From Oscillospiraceae bacterium (GTDB lineage Bacteria; Bacillota; Clostridia; Oscillospirales; Acutalibacteraceae), in contig WRMQ01000002.1 of assembly GCA_009777055.1 (NCBI GenBank), forward strand, positions 1 through 61,905: a stretch of 61,905 bases of DNA, given 5' to 3'. Below are positions 16,899 to 24,714 of this stretch, in pieces. Position 1 is the first letter of the stretch. Each line of letters begins with the position of its first letter. Made by a program: the position numbers and the translations under genes. The notes beneath the pieces are model-generated. The model was not told where the DNA came from. It was given only the letters and a program-made list of their open reading frames with translations, and did no database searches.

Positions 16899-18401
16899 AT
16901 GCAAATTTTAAAGCCCTTTATCAATGGGCAGTTTGTCGAATCCGTGACCGAAACCTATACAGACGCCTATAATCCCAGCACCGGTGAAATCGCCGCGCGG
17001 GTGCCCTGCTGCACCAGCGGTGAGGTCGAGGCGGCCATCCAGGCGGCGAAGGCGGCGTATCCCAGGTGGTCGGCGACGCCGGTCTTCAAGCGCACGCAGG
17101 TGCTCTACCGCCTGCGGGAGCTGCTCGATAAGCACATGGATGAATTGACGCACTTAGTCGCGGAGGAGAACGGAAAGGTCTGGGACGAGGCGCAGGGCGA
17201 CGTGCTCAAAGCCAGGGAGGGGACGGAGCTCGCCATCCACGCGCCGTCGCTCATGATGGGCGAAAGCCTTATGGACGCCTCCACGGGCTATGACAGCGTG
17301 CTCTACCGCGAGCCCGTCGGCGTTTTCGCGGGGATCGCGCCCTTCAATTTCCCTGCTATGATCCCCATGGGCTGGATGGCGCCGGTCTGCATCGCCACGG
17401 GCAACACCATGGTGCTCAAGGCCGCGTCCCCCACGCCACGCGCCGCGCTGCGCATCGCGGCGCTCTACCGGGAGGCCGGCCTGCCCGACGGCGTGCTGAA
17501 CGTCGTCACCTGCAGCCGCGTGGAGGCCGAGAAGCTGCTCAGCCATCCGGACATCAAGGGCGTGAGCTTTGTGGGCACGACAAAGGTCGGTTTGCGGATC
17601 TATTCCACCGCCGCCGCCGCCGGAAAGCGCGTGCAGGCCCTGTGCGAGGCGAAAAACCACGCGCTGGTGCTCCGCGACGCGCCTATCGCGCGCACGGCCG
17701 CGGGCATTGTCAACGCGGCCTTCGGCTGCGCGGGGGAGCGCTGCATGGCTCTGCCCGTGGTTGCGGTTCAGGAGGATATCGCCGACGAGCTCGTCGCCGC
17801 CATCGTGGAACAGGCGAAGAACCGCCGCGTAGGCCCGGCTTACGAAAAAACCAGCGAGCTGGGGCCCGTGGTGAACGCCGCCCACAAGAACAGCATCCTC
17901 CGCCGCATTGAGGAGGGCATTTCCGAAGGCGCGCGCTTGGTTTTGGACGGGCGCGATTGCGTGGTGCCCGGCTATGAGAACGGTTTTTATATCGGCCCGA
18001 CAATTTTTGACCACGTGAAGCCCGGCATGGCCATCGGCGAAAGCGAGATCTTTGGCCCGGTGCTGTGCGTCAAGCGCGTGAAGAGCTTCGAGGAGGGTCT
18101 GGCGCTCATGAACGAAAACCCCTTCGCCAACGGCTCGGTGATCTTCACCCAAAGCGGCTATTACGCCCGCCAGTTCGCCCGCCATACCCACGGCGGCATG
18201 GTCGGCGTGAACGTGGGCATCCCGGTTCCGGTGGGCGTGTTCCCGTTCTCCGGGCACAAGAGCTCCTTCTTCGGCGACGCCCACTGCCTGGGCAAGGACG
18301 CCTACCGCTTCTATACCGAAAGCAAGGTGGTTACCACGACCTGGTTCAGCGAGGAGGAGAAGAAGAAGAGCAGGACCACGACCTGGGACGGCGTGATTTA
18401 G
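16899..18401 (+). CDS. iolA: Methylmalonate-semialdehyde dehydrogenase, CoA-acylating (IolA/MmsA)
   Basis: 500 residues from ATG 16899, with AAAGGA ten bases upstream; the ORF-track start 11 codons earlier has no site. It is an aldehyde dehydrogenase with GIAPFNFPAMIPMGWMAPV, the NAD loop SFVGTTKVGLRIYS and the nucleophile Cys in CAGERCMALPVV. It converts malonate semialdehyde to acetyl-CoA, the last step of inositol catabolism. It ends the iol cluster; iolC, iolD and iolJ are not present in the window. Confidence 0.9.
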   Translation: MQILKPFINGQFVESVTETYTDAYNPSTGEIAARVPCCTSGEVEAAIQAAKAAYPRWSATPVFKRTQVLYRLRELLDKHMDELTHLVAEENGKVWDEAQGDVLKAREGTELAIHAPSLMMGESLMDASTGYDSVLYREPVGVFAGIAPFNFPAMIPMGWMAPVCIATGNTMVLKAASPTPRAALRIAALYREAGLPDGVLNVVTCSRVEAEKLLSHPDIKGVSFVGTTKVGLRIYSTAAAAGKRVQALCEAKNHALVLRDAPIARTAAGIVNAAFGCAGERCMALPVVAVQEDIADELVAAIVEQAKNRRVGPAYEKTSELGPVVNAAHKNSILRRIEEGISEGARLVLDGRDCVVPGYENGFYIGPTIFDHVKPGMAIGESEIFGPVLCVKRVKSFEEGLALMNENPFANGSVIFTQSGYYARQFARHTHGGMVGVNVGIPVPVGVFPFSGHKSSFFGDAHCLGKDAYRFYTESKVVTTTWFSEEEKKKSRTTTWDGVI

Positions 18402-18430
18402 CGAAATATTTCCAGAAATGAACATTTATC

Positions 18431-18459
18431 TTGACAAACTTCGGGAATAATAGTAAAAT
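18431..18459 (+). promoter_or_regulatory. Promoter of the HEAT-like protein gene
   Basis: TTGACA, 17-nt spacer, TAAAAT, 39 nt before ATG 18499. Confidence 0.65.
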
Positions 18460-18498
18460 AATATCAGAATTATTGTCAGGAAAGGAATGATCTAAGCT

Positions 18499-19320
18499 AT
18501 GGCGAAAAAGTTCAATCAGCCTGATTTGCAGCAGCAGCAGCGGCTGGAACAGGAAGCCCAGCAAAAGAAGGCCATGGAGCAGGAGGCCGAACGTATCCGC
18601 GCCCTGGCGGAGCAGCGCGGGCAGAACGAGCGCAGCGTTATGGACGGCCTGGTGGAGGGCGATACCGCGCCCCGCGCCCTGGAGGCTCTGGCGAAGAACA
18701 GCCTGGAGGTCCATGAATGGTATCTGCGCTTCATGGTGGTGGAAAAGCTGGGGCGGCAGATTCTGCTGGATGAGGGCTATACCCAGGAAGAGCTGCAGGC
18801 CTGGCTGGTTCCCTACGCGCTGCGGGACGCGAACTCCTATGTGCGCCGCGCGGCCATCAAGCACCTGACCGATTTGGCGGCGCTGGGCAAGGCATCCTCC
18901 GGCGACGCGGAGCCCGTGGTGCGTCAAAAGGCTGTGGAGCGCCTGTTCTTCTTCGAGACGGACCCCAAAGCGCTGGAGGCCCTGGGCGTCGTGGCGCTGC
19001 GCGATCCCCTGGCCGAGATACGCCACACGGCGGTGAAGCGCATTGTGGACCAGGCGACCATCGCGACGGTGGCCAAGGAGGACGCGGAGCCCGAGATCCG
19101 CGAATCCGCCACGCAGAAGCTCACCGGCCAGGAGGACCTCGCCTGGGTGCTGCTCAACGATCCCACGGTGCAGGTACGTTCCGCCGCCGCGGAGCGCATG
19201 ACTGACGTGAGTGCCCTGGTGCAAACGGCCACGAAGGCGAAGAAGGGCAGAACCGCCTCCGCGGCCGCCCCGAAGGTCGACGCGGACCTCGACGCCCTGG
19301 CGGCGGACCTGGAAGGCTAA
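18499..19320 (+). CDS. HEAT-like repeat protein of unknown function
   Basis: 273 residues, soluble, with no signal peptide. Residues 1-50 are Gln/Glu/Ala-rich and probably a coiled coil. From about 90 to 250 it shows helical repeats of the HEAT type, each with a VRR/IRH/VRS-centred helix (for example DANSYVRRAAIKHLTDLA, DPLAEIRHTAVKRIVDQA, DPTVQVRSAAAERMTDVS). Such repeats serve as protein-binding scaffolds; no partner is evident. The last 25 residues are Ala/Asp-rich. It has its own promoter and is followed by a small antisense RNA unit. Confidence 0.7.
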   Translation: MAKKFNQPDLQQQQRLEQEAQQKKAMEQEAERIRALAEQRGQNERSVMDGLVEGDTAPRALEALAKNSLEVHEWYLRFMVVEKLGRQILLDEGYTQEELQAWLVPYALRDANSYVRRAAIKHLTDLAALGKASSGDAEPVVRQKAVERLFFFETDPKALEALGVVALRDPLAEIRHTAVKRIVDQATIATVAKEDAEPEIRESATQKLTGQEDLAWVLLNDPTVQVRSAAAERMTDVSALVQTATKAKKGRTASAAAPKVDADLDALAADLEG

Positions 19321-19342
19321 GCGTGAATTTGCGAAACCGGTC

Positions 19343-19371
19343 TTGACAAACGGCGGAACGAGTGCTATAAT
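19343..19371 (+). promoter_or_regulatory. Consensus promoter of antisense RNA 1
   Basis: TTGACA, 17-nt spacer, TATAAT: a perfect sigma-A promoter with no plus-strand ORF behind it, only a short RNA ending at a strong terminator. Confidence 0.75.
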
Positions 19372-19377
19372 ATGAAC

Positions 19378-19483
19378 TAAGGAAAGCGGCGCTGCCGAGC
19401 TTCGGTTGCTGTCTCTATTCCTCAATTGAGTAAAAGAGGTAACCGCCCGTGTTTGTTAGGCACGAGGGCGGTTACTTCTTTAT
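19378..19483 (+). ncRNA. Putative antisense RNA of a type I toxin-antitoxin locus (copy 1)
   Basis: A unit of about 105 nt: consensus promoter, no ORF, and a terminator GTAACCGCCC/GGGCGGTTAC (19439-19475) followed by TTCTTTAT. Its 3' end overlaps the stop region and 3' UTR of a tiny hydrophobic ORF on the other strand (19480-19596). This convergent arrangement matches known type I pairs such as txpA/RatA. The start site is estimated from the -10 box. Confidence 0.6.
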
Positions 19484-19596
19484 TTGGAACGCCATATGCT
19501 TTTTATCCAGTGCAGGGCAGCCGAAGCAATTGTGACGGCCCACGTGGGATCTATCATCACAGCCTGCAGAATATCCGCAATGTATGTTACCATCAT
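19480..19596 (-). CDS. Candidate type I toxin: 38-residue hydrophobic peptide (copy 1)
   Basis: Too short for the ORF track. It encodes MMVTYIADILQAVMIDPTWA... and ends HWIKSIWRSK: one hydrophobic helix with a basic C-terminus, the usual build of membrane-acting type I toxins. AAGGAG lies 11 bases upstream of the first of two ATGs. A minus promoter TTGACT-17-TAAAAT lies at about 19.70 kb. The convergent antisense RNA would pair with its mRNA 3' end. No family is recognised by name. Confidence 0.5.
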   Translation of the reverse strand: MMVTYIADILQAVMIDPTWAVTIASAALHWIKSIWRSK

Positions 19597-19757
19597 AAAG
19601 GCACCATCTCCTTTCCCCCGGAATGCGCCAAGGCATTTGCCGTGAGGAATAGAGATATGCGCAACCGCCGCCCAGCAGCGCCATGCTTATTTTATACCAT
19701 TATTCGTCAAAAGTCAACTGGTTTCGAAAATATGTTCGCTCACGAAAGCGTTTTTTC

Positions 19758-21218
19758 TTACAGCTTCACCACAACCTTGTGCTCTCCGGCCTCAAAGTAA
19801 AGCTTCAAAATTCTTCCATCCCCATGGGGGATACTCTCCTCCTCCACCCGCGCGCTGCCCGCCTCAATGGACTGATAGGCCGAGGGCAGGTAAAGCTCCG
19901 TGGGAAGCGCGGGATCCGCGCCGGCGGGCTGCGTGAATTCCAGCGTGAAGACATTCGATTCCCAGTCCTGGCTGTGGCTTTTGATTACGCCGTTGACCGC
20001 AACGGGCGTCGGGCGCGACAGCAGGCGCATAATCGGCTGGTCATACAGGCCCTCCGTATAGGCGAAATAGGTGTCGCTCCAGTGGAAGGAATCGAAGAGC
20101 TCCAGGAGATATTGAATGTGCGGGAAGAAGCTCTCGCCCTCACCGCCGCCGCCCCATTCGCCCACGATAACGGGCACATTCATGCGCTGCTGGGCCTCGC
20201 GGGCGCGCTCAAAAAAGAAGCCGGCCCGCGCGTTATTGGCATAGGCGTAGGCGGGGGTATCCACCGTGAAGTCGTAGGCATGGGGGCTGTAGCAGGCGTT
20301 GGCCTCCCCCTCCGGCGGCATAACGCCGTGCCGCACGCCGATGTTGGAGTAATAATTTTGCTCCACGAAGACAATGCCATTGGAGGTGACCTCGCGTACA
20401 GCCTTTGTCATGCGCGCGGTGAAGGGGTTATACTTTTCCGCGTCAAATTGCTTGATGAGCTTTTCCCCCGCCTGGACGACCTTTGCCATTACCGCGGGCG
20501 TGAGCACATCCAGGGCATAGTTCCGGGTCTTTTTATTCAAATAGGTTTTGAGGAACCTTGCGCGCTTGACGGTGGGGCTGATCAGAATGACCCGCGCCGC
20601 CTTCGCCACCAGCTTGCGGAAGACCCTGCCGCCGGGGGTGCCGGGGAAGGGCTCATTCATAAAGTCGAAGCCGAAGAAGGCCGGATGATCGCCGTAACGC
20701 CGCGCGAGCAGCTGCCACAGCGCCTCATAATGATCTTGAATGCCCCTGCCGTGCACGGGGCTGTTTTCCCAGAAATGATCGAAGCCGCGCTGCACGGCCT
20801 TGCCCCAGAAATAGCCCTCGGCCCAGACGAATTTCGAGTGCTTCGCCTTGTAGCCGTCGGTGAGGCAGGCCCATACCGGCGCGCCGTCGCCAGCGTTTAT
20901 GCCGAAGGAGGAATACAGGTCCTGATGCATGTCGAGGAAGACATACACGCCGTATTGCGCGGCGAGGCCGAAGATCCGGTCCAGCTTTCGCAGAACCTCC
21001 TCGTCATATTCCCCCGGCGCGGGCTCAAAGGTCTCCCAGCAAACGCCCAGGCGCAGCAGCTGCAGCCCCAGGGCCGCGCTGCGCTGGAAGAAGGCCTCAT
21101 CCAGCCAGGAGAGATATTTTTCCGGTTCGTTGCCGCATTTGACGTTCACGCCCCGAAAAATCCGTTCGCGCCCCTGTTCGTCGATGAGCCGCTGCCCCTG
21201 CACTTGAATGCGCTGCAT
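19758..21218 (-). CDS. GH5-family glycoside hydrolase (endoglycoceramidase-related)
   Basis: 486 residues. The N-terminal strand carries RLIDEQGRERIFRGVNVK, then a TIM barrel with VYVFLDMHQDLYSS, the acid/base Glu in FFGFDFMNEPFPG and the nucleophile Glu in VIVGEWGGGG. A C-terminal beta-sandwich of about 80 residues follows (SNVFTLEFTQPAGAD). This two-domain plan, with LDMHQDLYS and the insertion after MNEP, resembles endoglycoceramidases and related beta-glycosidases, which cleave glycosphingolipid headgroups. There is no signal peptide, so an intracellular substrate is likely. The exact specificity is uncertain. Confidence 0.8.
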   Translation of the reverse strand: MQRIQVQGQRLIDEQGRERIFRGVNVKCGNEPEKYLSWLDEAFFQRSAALGLQLLRLGVCWETFEPAPGEYDEEVLRKLDRIFGLAAQYGVYVFLDMHQDLYSSFGINAGDGAPVWACLTDGYKAKHSKFVWAEGYFWGKAVQRGFDHFWENSPVHGRGIQDHYEALWQLLARRYGDHPAFFGFDFMNEPFPGTPGGRVFRKLVAKAARVILISPTVKRARFLKTYLNKKTRNYALDVLTPAVMAKVVQAGEKLIKQFDAEKYNPFTARMTKAVREVTSNGIVFVEQNYYSNIGVRHGVMPPEGEANACYSPHAYDFTVDTPAYAYANNARAGFFFERAREAQQRMNVPVIVGEWGGGGEGESFFPHIQYLLELFDSFHWSDTYFAYTEGLYDQPIMRLLSRPTPVAVNGVIKSHSQDWESNVFTLEFTQPAGADPALPTELYLPSAYQSIEAGSARVEEESIPHGDGRILKLYFEAGEHKVVVKL

Positions 21219-21255
21219 GTGAATACCCTCCTTTTCTTATTTCAAAAGCCCCCCC

Positions 21256-21284
21256 TTGACATTCCACTTCCCTTGCGGTATAAT
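21256..21284 (+). promoter_or_regulatory. Consensus promoter of antisense RNA 2
   Basis: TTGACA, 17-nt spacer, TATAAT, perfect match. No plus-strand coding sequence follows. Confidence 0.75.
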
Positions 21285-21290
21285 GGAGGC

Positions 21291-21398
21291 GGTCAAGGGG
21301 GCGAAGCGCTGCCGAAAACGGCTAGCCTCCTATGATGAAATTTGCCAGGCTACTAGCCGCCCACAGCTTGCAGGTGATGGGGCGGCTAGTCCTTTTTA
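21291..21398 (+). ncRNA. Putative antisense RNA of a type I toxin-antitoxin locus (copy 2)
   Basis: About 105 nt from a consensus promoter to a terminator, ACTAGCCGCC/GGCGGCTAGT (21352-21390) followed by CCTTTTTATT. The terminator's right arm overlaps the stop codon of the tiny ORF on the minus strand. It shares the GCGCTGCCGA core and overall plan with the RNA at 19378-19483. Confidence 0.62.
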
Positions 21399-21466
21399 TT
21401 GAGTTCACGTACGTAGAGCATCATCGCCAGATAGCAAAAGGCCATCGCCATGAGAATTTCTACCAT
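21386..21466 (-). CDS. Candidate type I toxin: 26-residue membrane peptide (copy 2)
   Basis: Too short for the ORF track. It reads MVEILMAMAFCYLAMMLYV followed by RELNKKD: one hydrophobic helix with a charged tail, like holin-type type I toxins. AAAGGGG lies nine bases upstream, inside a CCCC-GAAA-GGGG hairpin that could hide the ribosome binding site. It has its own promoter (21542-21570) and a 5' UTR of about 70 nt. The convergent antisense RNA overlaps its 3' end. Confidence 0.58.
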   Translation of the reverse strand: MVEILMAMAFCYLAMMLYVRELNKKD

Positions 21467-21541
21467 GTACTCTCACCCCTTTCGGGGAGACGTCACCGCT
21501 TCCGTGCAAGCGCAGCGCCGCGGCCCTCGCGGGCCAAAATT

Positions 21542-21570
21542 ATTATAGCAGACGCGATAACAAAATGCAA
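21542..21570 (-). promoter_or_regulatory. Promoter of the 26-residue toxin candidate
   Basis: Minus strand TTGCAT, 17-nt spacer, TATAAT, about 75 nt upstream of the ATG at 21466. Confidence 0.65.
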
Positions 21571-21578
21571 CACGTTTT

Positions 21579-22958
21579 TTAATTCCGAAAGCTGTGAATC
21601 GGCGGCGGGATCCTTCCGCCTCTTTTGATGAACGCCTCGCAGGAATACCCGTTTACCGGCATCACCGGGGCCGTGCCCAGCAGGCCGCCAAGCTCCACCA
21701 GCTCGCCTACCCGCTTTCCGGCGGCTGGAATGATCCGCACGGCGGTGGTCTTGCCGTTGATCATGCCGATGGCCATCTCGTCCGCGATAATGCCCGCGAT
21801 GGTCTCGGCGGAGGTGTCGCCCGGCACGGCGATCATATCCAGGCCCACGGAGCAAACGCAGGTCATGGCCTCCAGCTTTTCCAGGGTCAGGGCGCCAAGC
21901 CGCGCGGCCTCGACCATACCGTGATCCTCGCTCACGGGGATGAACGCGCCGCTGAGCCCTCCCACATAGCTGGAGGCCATCACGCCGCCCTTCTTCACGT
22001 TGTCGTTGAGCATGGCCAGCGCCGCCGTGGTGCCCGGCGCGCCCGGCTGCGCGAGCCCCATTTCCTGCAGGATTTCGGCGATGCTGTCGCCCACGGCAGG
22101 GGTCGGGGCCAGGGAAAGGTCGATGATACCGAAGGGCACGCCCAGGCGCTTCGAGGCCTCCAGGGCCACCAGCTGGCCCACCCGGGTGATCTTAAACGCC
22201 GTGCGCTTCACGGTTTCGCAGACGGTTTCGAAGTCCGCGCCCCGCACCTCCTCCAAGGCGCGCTTGACCACGCCCGGGCCGCTCACGCCCACGTTGATCA
22301 CGAGATCCCGTTCTCCGGCCCCATGGAACGCGCCCGCCATAAAGGGGTTGTCCTCCACCGCGTTGCAAAAGACCACCAGCTTGGCGCAGCCCATGGAGCC
22401 ATTTTCGGCCGTGCGGGCCGCTGTCTCTTTGATCACCCGGCCCATGCGCGCCACGGCGTTCATGTTGATCCCCGCCCGGGTGGAGCCCAGGTTTACGCTG
22501 GAGCACACCCGCTCCGTTTCGGCCAGAGCCCGGGGAATCGCGTGGGTGAGGGCAAGATCGCTGGCGGTGCTGCCCTTTTGCACCAGCGCGCTGAACCCGC
22601 CGATGAAGTTCACGCCCACCTCCCGCGCGGCCCGGTCCAGAGTCTTGGCGATTTCGACGAAATCTTCCTCCCGCGCGCCGCCCTCCCGGCGCCTCAGCCC
22701 CGCCGCGGCCTGGGCGACCGGCGTCACGGAGATGCGCTTATTCACCACCGGAATCCCGAATTGCAGGGCGATATCGTCCCCCGCGCGCACGAGACGCTCC
22801 GCCGCGCGGGTGATCTTGTCATAGATCTCGCCGCAAAAGCGCTCCAGGCCTCCGGCGGCGCAGTCCAGCAGGCTGATGCCCATGGTGATGGTGCGCACGT
22901 CCAGGTTGGCCTCGGAGATCATGCGGTTGGTCTCCTGAATTTCCATGCGGGTGATCAT
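21579..22958 (-). CDS. UPF0210 / DUF711 (PFL-like) family protein
   Basis: 459 residues from ATG 22958. It aligns by eye with the UPF0210 family throughout: [72 protein letters not shown] and [28 protein letters not shown]. The family has a ferredoxin-like/PFL-like fold of unconfirmed activity and is normally encoded next to the UPF0237 ACT protein. Here that partner lies 1.3 kb upstream, with two TA modules on the opposite strand in between. Confidence 0.88.
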   Translation of the reverse strand: MITRMEIQETNRMISEANLDVRTITMGISLLDCAAGGLERFCGEIYDKITRAAERLVRAGDDIALQFGIPVVNKRISVTPVAQAAAGLRRREGGAREEDFVEIAKTLDRAAREVGVNFIGGFSALVQKGSTASDLALTHAIPRALAETERVCSSVNLGSTRAGINMNAVARMGRVIKETAARTAENGSMGCAKLVVFCNAVEDNPFMAGAFHGAGERDLVINVGVSGPGVVKRALEEVRGADFETVCETVKRTAFKITRVGQLVALEASKRLGVPFGIIDLSLAPTPAVGDSIAEILQEMGLAQPGAPGTTAALAMLNDNVKKGGVMASSYVGGLSGAFIPVSEDHGMVEAARLGALTLEKLEAMTCVCSVGLDMIAVPGDTSAETIAGIIADEMAIGMINGKTTAVRIIPAAGKRVGELVELGGLLGTAPVMPVNGYSCEAFIKRGGRIPPPIHSFRN

Positions 22959-23043
22959 AATAAGAAAGGCTCCCTTCAAATTTTGGGCTTTTGACGCTTC
23001 GCGCGTTTTTTCAGGCGCAGAAAAAAGGCGCAGAAAAAAATGG

Positions 23044-23089
23044 GATTGATTTATGCTTGCTTATCGTGTATAATAAGAAATGAAAGGGG
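23044..23089 (+). repeat. Direct repeat, promoter region of TA module 1
   Basis: 46 nt identical to 23621-23666. It contains TTGATT, a 17-nt spacer and TATAAT plus AAAGGGG, so promoter and Shine-Dalgarno were duplicated with the module. Confidence 0.85.
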
Positions 23090-23097
23090 GTCGTCGC

Positions 23098-23301
23098 ATG
23101 GAAAAGGCTTCGATCACAGAATTATTCCCAGGCGCTTCCGATCATGCCTTGGAAGAAAAACGTATTTTGAGAGCGTTTGAAGAATCCGATAAAGAAGCCG
23201 CTGCAGGAAAGTTTATGGACGCTGATGAAGTTTTCGCCAGGATATTCGAAAGAATAGACCGGTTTGAGGCAGAATTGGAAAGGCGAGAAAATGCAGTATA
23301 A
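23098..23301 (+). CDS. Antitoxin of ParE/RelE-type module 1
   Basis: 67 residues from ATG 23098, with AAAGGGGG seven bases upstream. It is acidic and predicted helical (ERIDRFEAELERRENAV at the C-terminus). It shares the motif (R/L)LLRxxEESDKExxAGxF and E(E/V)IFxxxE with the second copy at 23677, defining a pair of paralogous antitoxins. Its last codons overlap the toxin ATG, so translation is coupled. No DNA-binding motif is obvious; the antitoxin role is inferred from the downstream toxin. Confidence 0.75.
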   Translation: MEKASITELFPGASDHALEEKRILRAFEESDKEAAAGKFMDADEVFARIFERIDRFEAELERRENAV

Positions 23302-23605
23302 GCTCAAGATTCTGCCTTCTTTTGAACGGGAATTGGTTGAAATAACATCCTACATCAGCGAAACTTTATATGCGCCGAAAGCTTCCCGAAAAACAGCCGA
23401 ATCTATTCTCAAAAAAATCAACCGCATAAAGTCTTCACCAACTCTGGGGAAAAAATATATTAGCCTGGAGGGCGAAGATAAAGGATTCCGTTATTGTACT
23501 ATAAAGAATTACGCGATTTTTTACATAGTAAACGAAAGCAACCACACAATTGAAATTCGCCACGTGTTTTACGCCCGCCGTGATTTCAATTCGCTCATCC
23601 AATAG
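23291..23605 (+). CDS. RelE/ParE-family toxin, module 1
   Basis: 104 residues from ATG 23291 (the ORF-track start is inside the antitoxin without a site). The RelE/ParE fold is seen in YKLKILPSFERELVEITSYIS, SPTLGKKY, RYCTIKNYAIFYIVNE and the C-terminal IRHVFYARRDFNSLIQ, a typical ParE-type ending. Such toxins are mRNA interferases or gyrase poisons. The final 36 bp of the gene are identical to those of the second toxin. Confidence 0.82.
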   Translation: MQYKLKILPSFERELVEITSYISETLYAPKASRKTAESILKKINRIKSSPTLGKKYISLEGEDKGFRYCTIKNYAIFYIVNESNHTIEIRHVFYARRDFNSLIQ

Positions 23606-23620
23606 CTCCAATCTCAAAAA

Positions 23621-23666
23621 GATTGATTTATGCTTGCTTATCGTGTATAATAAGAAATGAAAGGGG
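23621..23666 (+). repeat. Direct repeat, promoter region of TA module 2
   Basis: 46-nt identical copy of 23044-23089 including promoter and Shine-Dalgarno. Confidence 0.85.
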
Positions 23667-23676
23667 ATGTTCTTGA

Positions 23677-23892
23677 ATGGAAAAAACTTATTCAGCAGCA
23701 GAATTAATACCCGACGCTTATGACCGGGTCTTCGAAGCTGTGGCGGAACTGCGGCTTCTGCGCTTGTTGGAAGAATCTGACAAAGAAATAGAGGCGGGCG
23801 TTTTTTATACACAGGAGGAAATCTTTGAGGAGATGGAAAAAATGATAGACGGATTTGAATTGGAGATGGGGCTGTTAAAGGATGCGGTATGA
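23677..23892 (+). CDS. Antitoxin of ParE/RelE-type module 2
   Basis: 71 residues, paralogous to the antitoxin at 23098 (EESDKEIEAGVF, EEIFEEMEKMIDGFELEM). It is strongly acidic. It overlaps the toxin start by 11 bp. The coding part has diverged a great deal while the promoter repeat is identical, suggesting selection or recent homogenisation of the regulatory end. Confidence 0.75.
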   Translation: MEKTYSAAELIPDAYDRVFEAVAELRLLRLLEESDKEIEAGVFYTQEEIFEEMEKMIDGFELEMGLLKDAV

Positions 23893-24193
23893 GCTTCATT
23901 TTATGCCCGCTTATAAGCAAGAACTCACAGAAATCCTCAGATATATAGCCTATGAGCTGTATGCCCCTGAAGCGGCCAGGAGACTAAACAGACAAATTGA
24001 TCAGAAGCTTAACCAACTGCAACGATCACCTGCACTCGGCAAAATACATATTTCTGCTTCAGGACAGACGGATTACCGCCGTCTTCTTGTGAAAAATTAC
24101 ACTATATTTTATAAGGTTGATGAAGACGCGCACACGATAAATCTTTGCCGCGTACTCTACGCCCGCCGTGATTTCAATTCGCTCATCCAATAG
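23882..24193 (+). CDS. RelE/ParE-family toxin, module 2
   Basis: 103 residues. YELHFMPAYKQELTEILRYIAYELYAPEAARRL, SPALGKIH, YRRLLVKNYTIFYKVDE and LCRVLYARRDFNSLIQ match the RelE/ParE superfamily and the module 1 toxin. Its ATG lies within the antitoxin's 3' end. A terminator follows directly, so each antitoxin-toxin pair is a compact unit. Confidence 0.82.
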   Translation: MRYELHFMPAYKQELTEILRYIAYELYAPEAARRLNRQIDQKLNQLQRSPALGKIHISASGQTDYRRLLVKNYTIFYKVDEDAHTINLCRVLYARRDFNSLIQ

Positions 24194-24223
24194 GCCGCTC
24201 CAATCGTGGGCGGTTTTTTTATG
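24194..24223 (+). terminator. Terminator of TA module 2
   Basis: CCGC-T-CCA / TGGGCGG stem with ATCG loop followed by seven T, directly after the toxin stop. Confidence 0.65.
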
Positions 24224-24493
24224 TCATATCCTGTGCATCGTCTGGAATATTTCCTCGTGCTGCAGCTTGATCTCCAGCCCTGTTTCGCGGCCAAGGGCGT
24301 TTAGCTCCGCCGCGGTTTCCTCGAAGGGCGCCGCGCAGGACCCCATGTCTACGATCATCAGCATATTGAAATAGCCCTGTACGATCGTCTGCGAAATATC
24401 CAGGATGTTGATCCGCCGCCGGGAGAGATAGACGCAGACCTCCGCGATGATGCCCACGCGGTCGCGCCCGAGCACGGTGATGATGCCTTTCAT
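24224..24493 (-). CDS. UPF0237 ACT-domain protein
   Basis: 89 residues, a single ACT domain: MKGIITVLGRDRVGIIAEVC, NILDISQTIVQGYFNMLMIVD and a C-terminal helix region. UPF0237 proteins are probable small-molecule-binding regulators and are usually co-encoded with UPF0210. Here the partner gene is downstream on the same strand but 1.3 kb away. ATG with an AGGAGC site. Confidence 0.9.
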   Translation of the reverse strand: MKGIITVLGRDRVGIIAEVCVYLSRRRINILDISQTIVQGYFNMLMIVDMGSCAAPFEETAAELNALGRETGLEIKLQHEEIFQTMHRI

Positions 24494-24539
24494 GCCAGCC
24501 TCAGCTCCTCTTTTTACAGTTTCTTAACACAATAAACAT

Positions 24540-24568
24540 ATTATAGCATATTTCCGGGCAAAAGACAA
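24540..24568 (-). promoter_or_regulatory. Promoter of the ACT-domain gene
   Basis: Minus strand TTGTCT, 17-nt spacer, TATAAT, 47 nt upstream of the start. Confidence 0.65.
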
Positions 24569-24570
24569 GC

Positions 24571-24599
24571 TTGCAAAAGAGGGGAACTTATGATAGAAT
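24571..24599 (+). promoter_or_regulatory. Promoter of the S41-like protein gene
   Basis: TTGCAA, 17-nt spacer, TAGAAT. The 115-nt leader that follows is a T/G-rich low-complexity tract (repeated TTTTG) with GGAGG just before the ATG. Confidence 0.6.
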
Positions 24600-24714
24600 A
24601 GACATAGATTATTGTTTTTGGTTTTTGCCTTGCATTGTTTTGAAATTGGTTTAAAATTATTTTGAATCTTGTTTTGGATTTGTTTGGCATTTTTAAAATT
24701 TGGAGGATAGATCC

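Noticed and set aside
19683-21335. Plus-strand ORF (550 codons) opposite the GH5 gene
   Set aside because: The GH5 reading frame carries catalytic motifs; the opposite frame has no start site and shows no domain.
21594-22994. Plus-strand ORF (466 codons) opposite the UPF0210 gene
   Set aside because: Mirror of a conserved gene with His/Gly/Arg-rich shadow composition.
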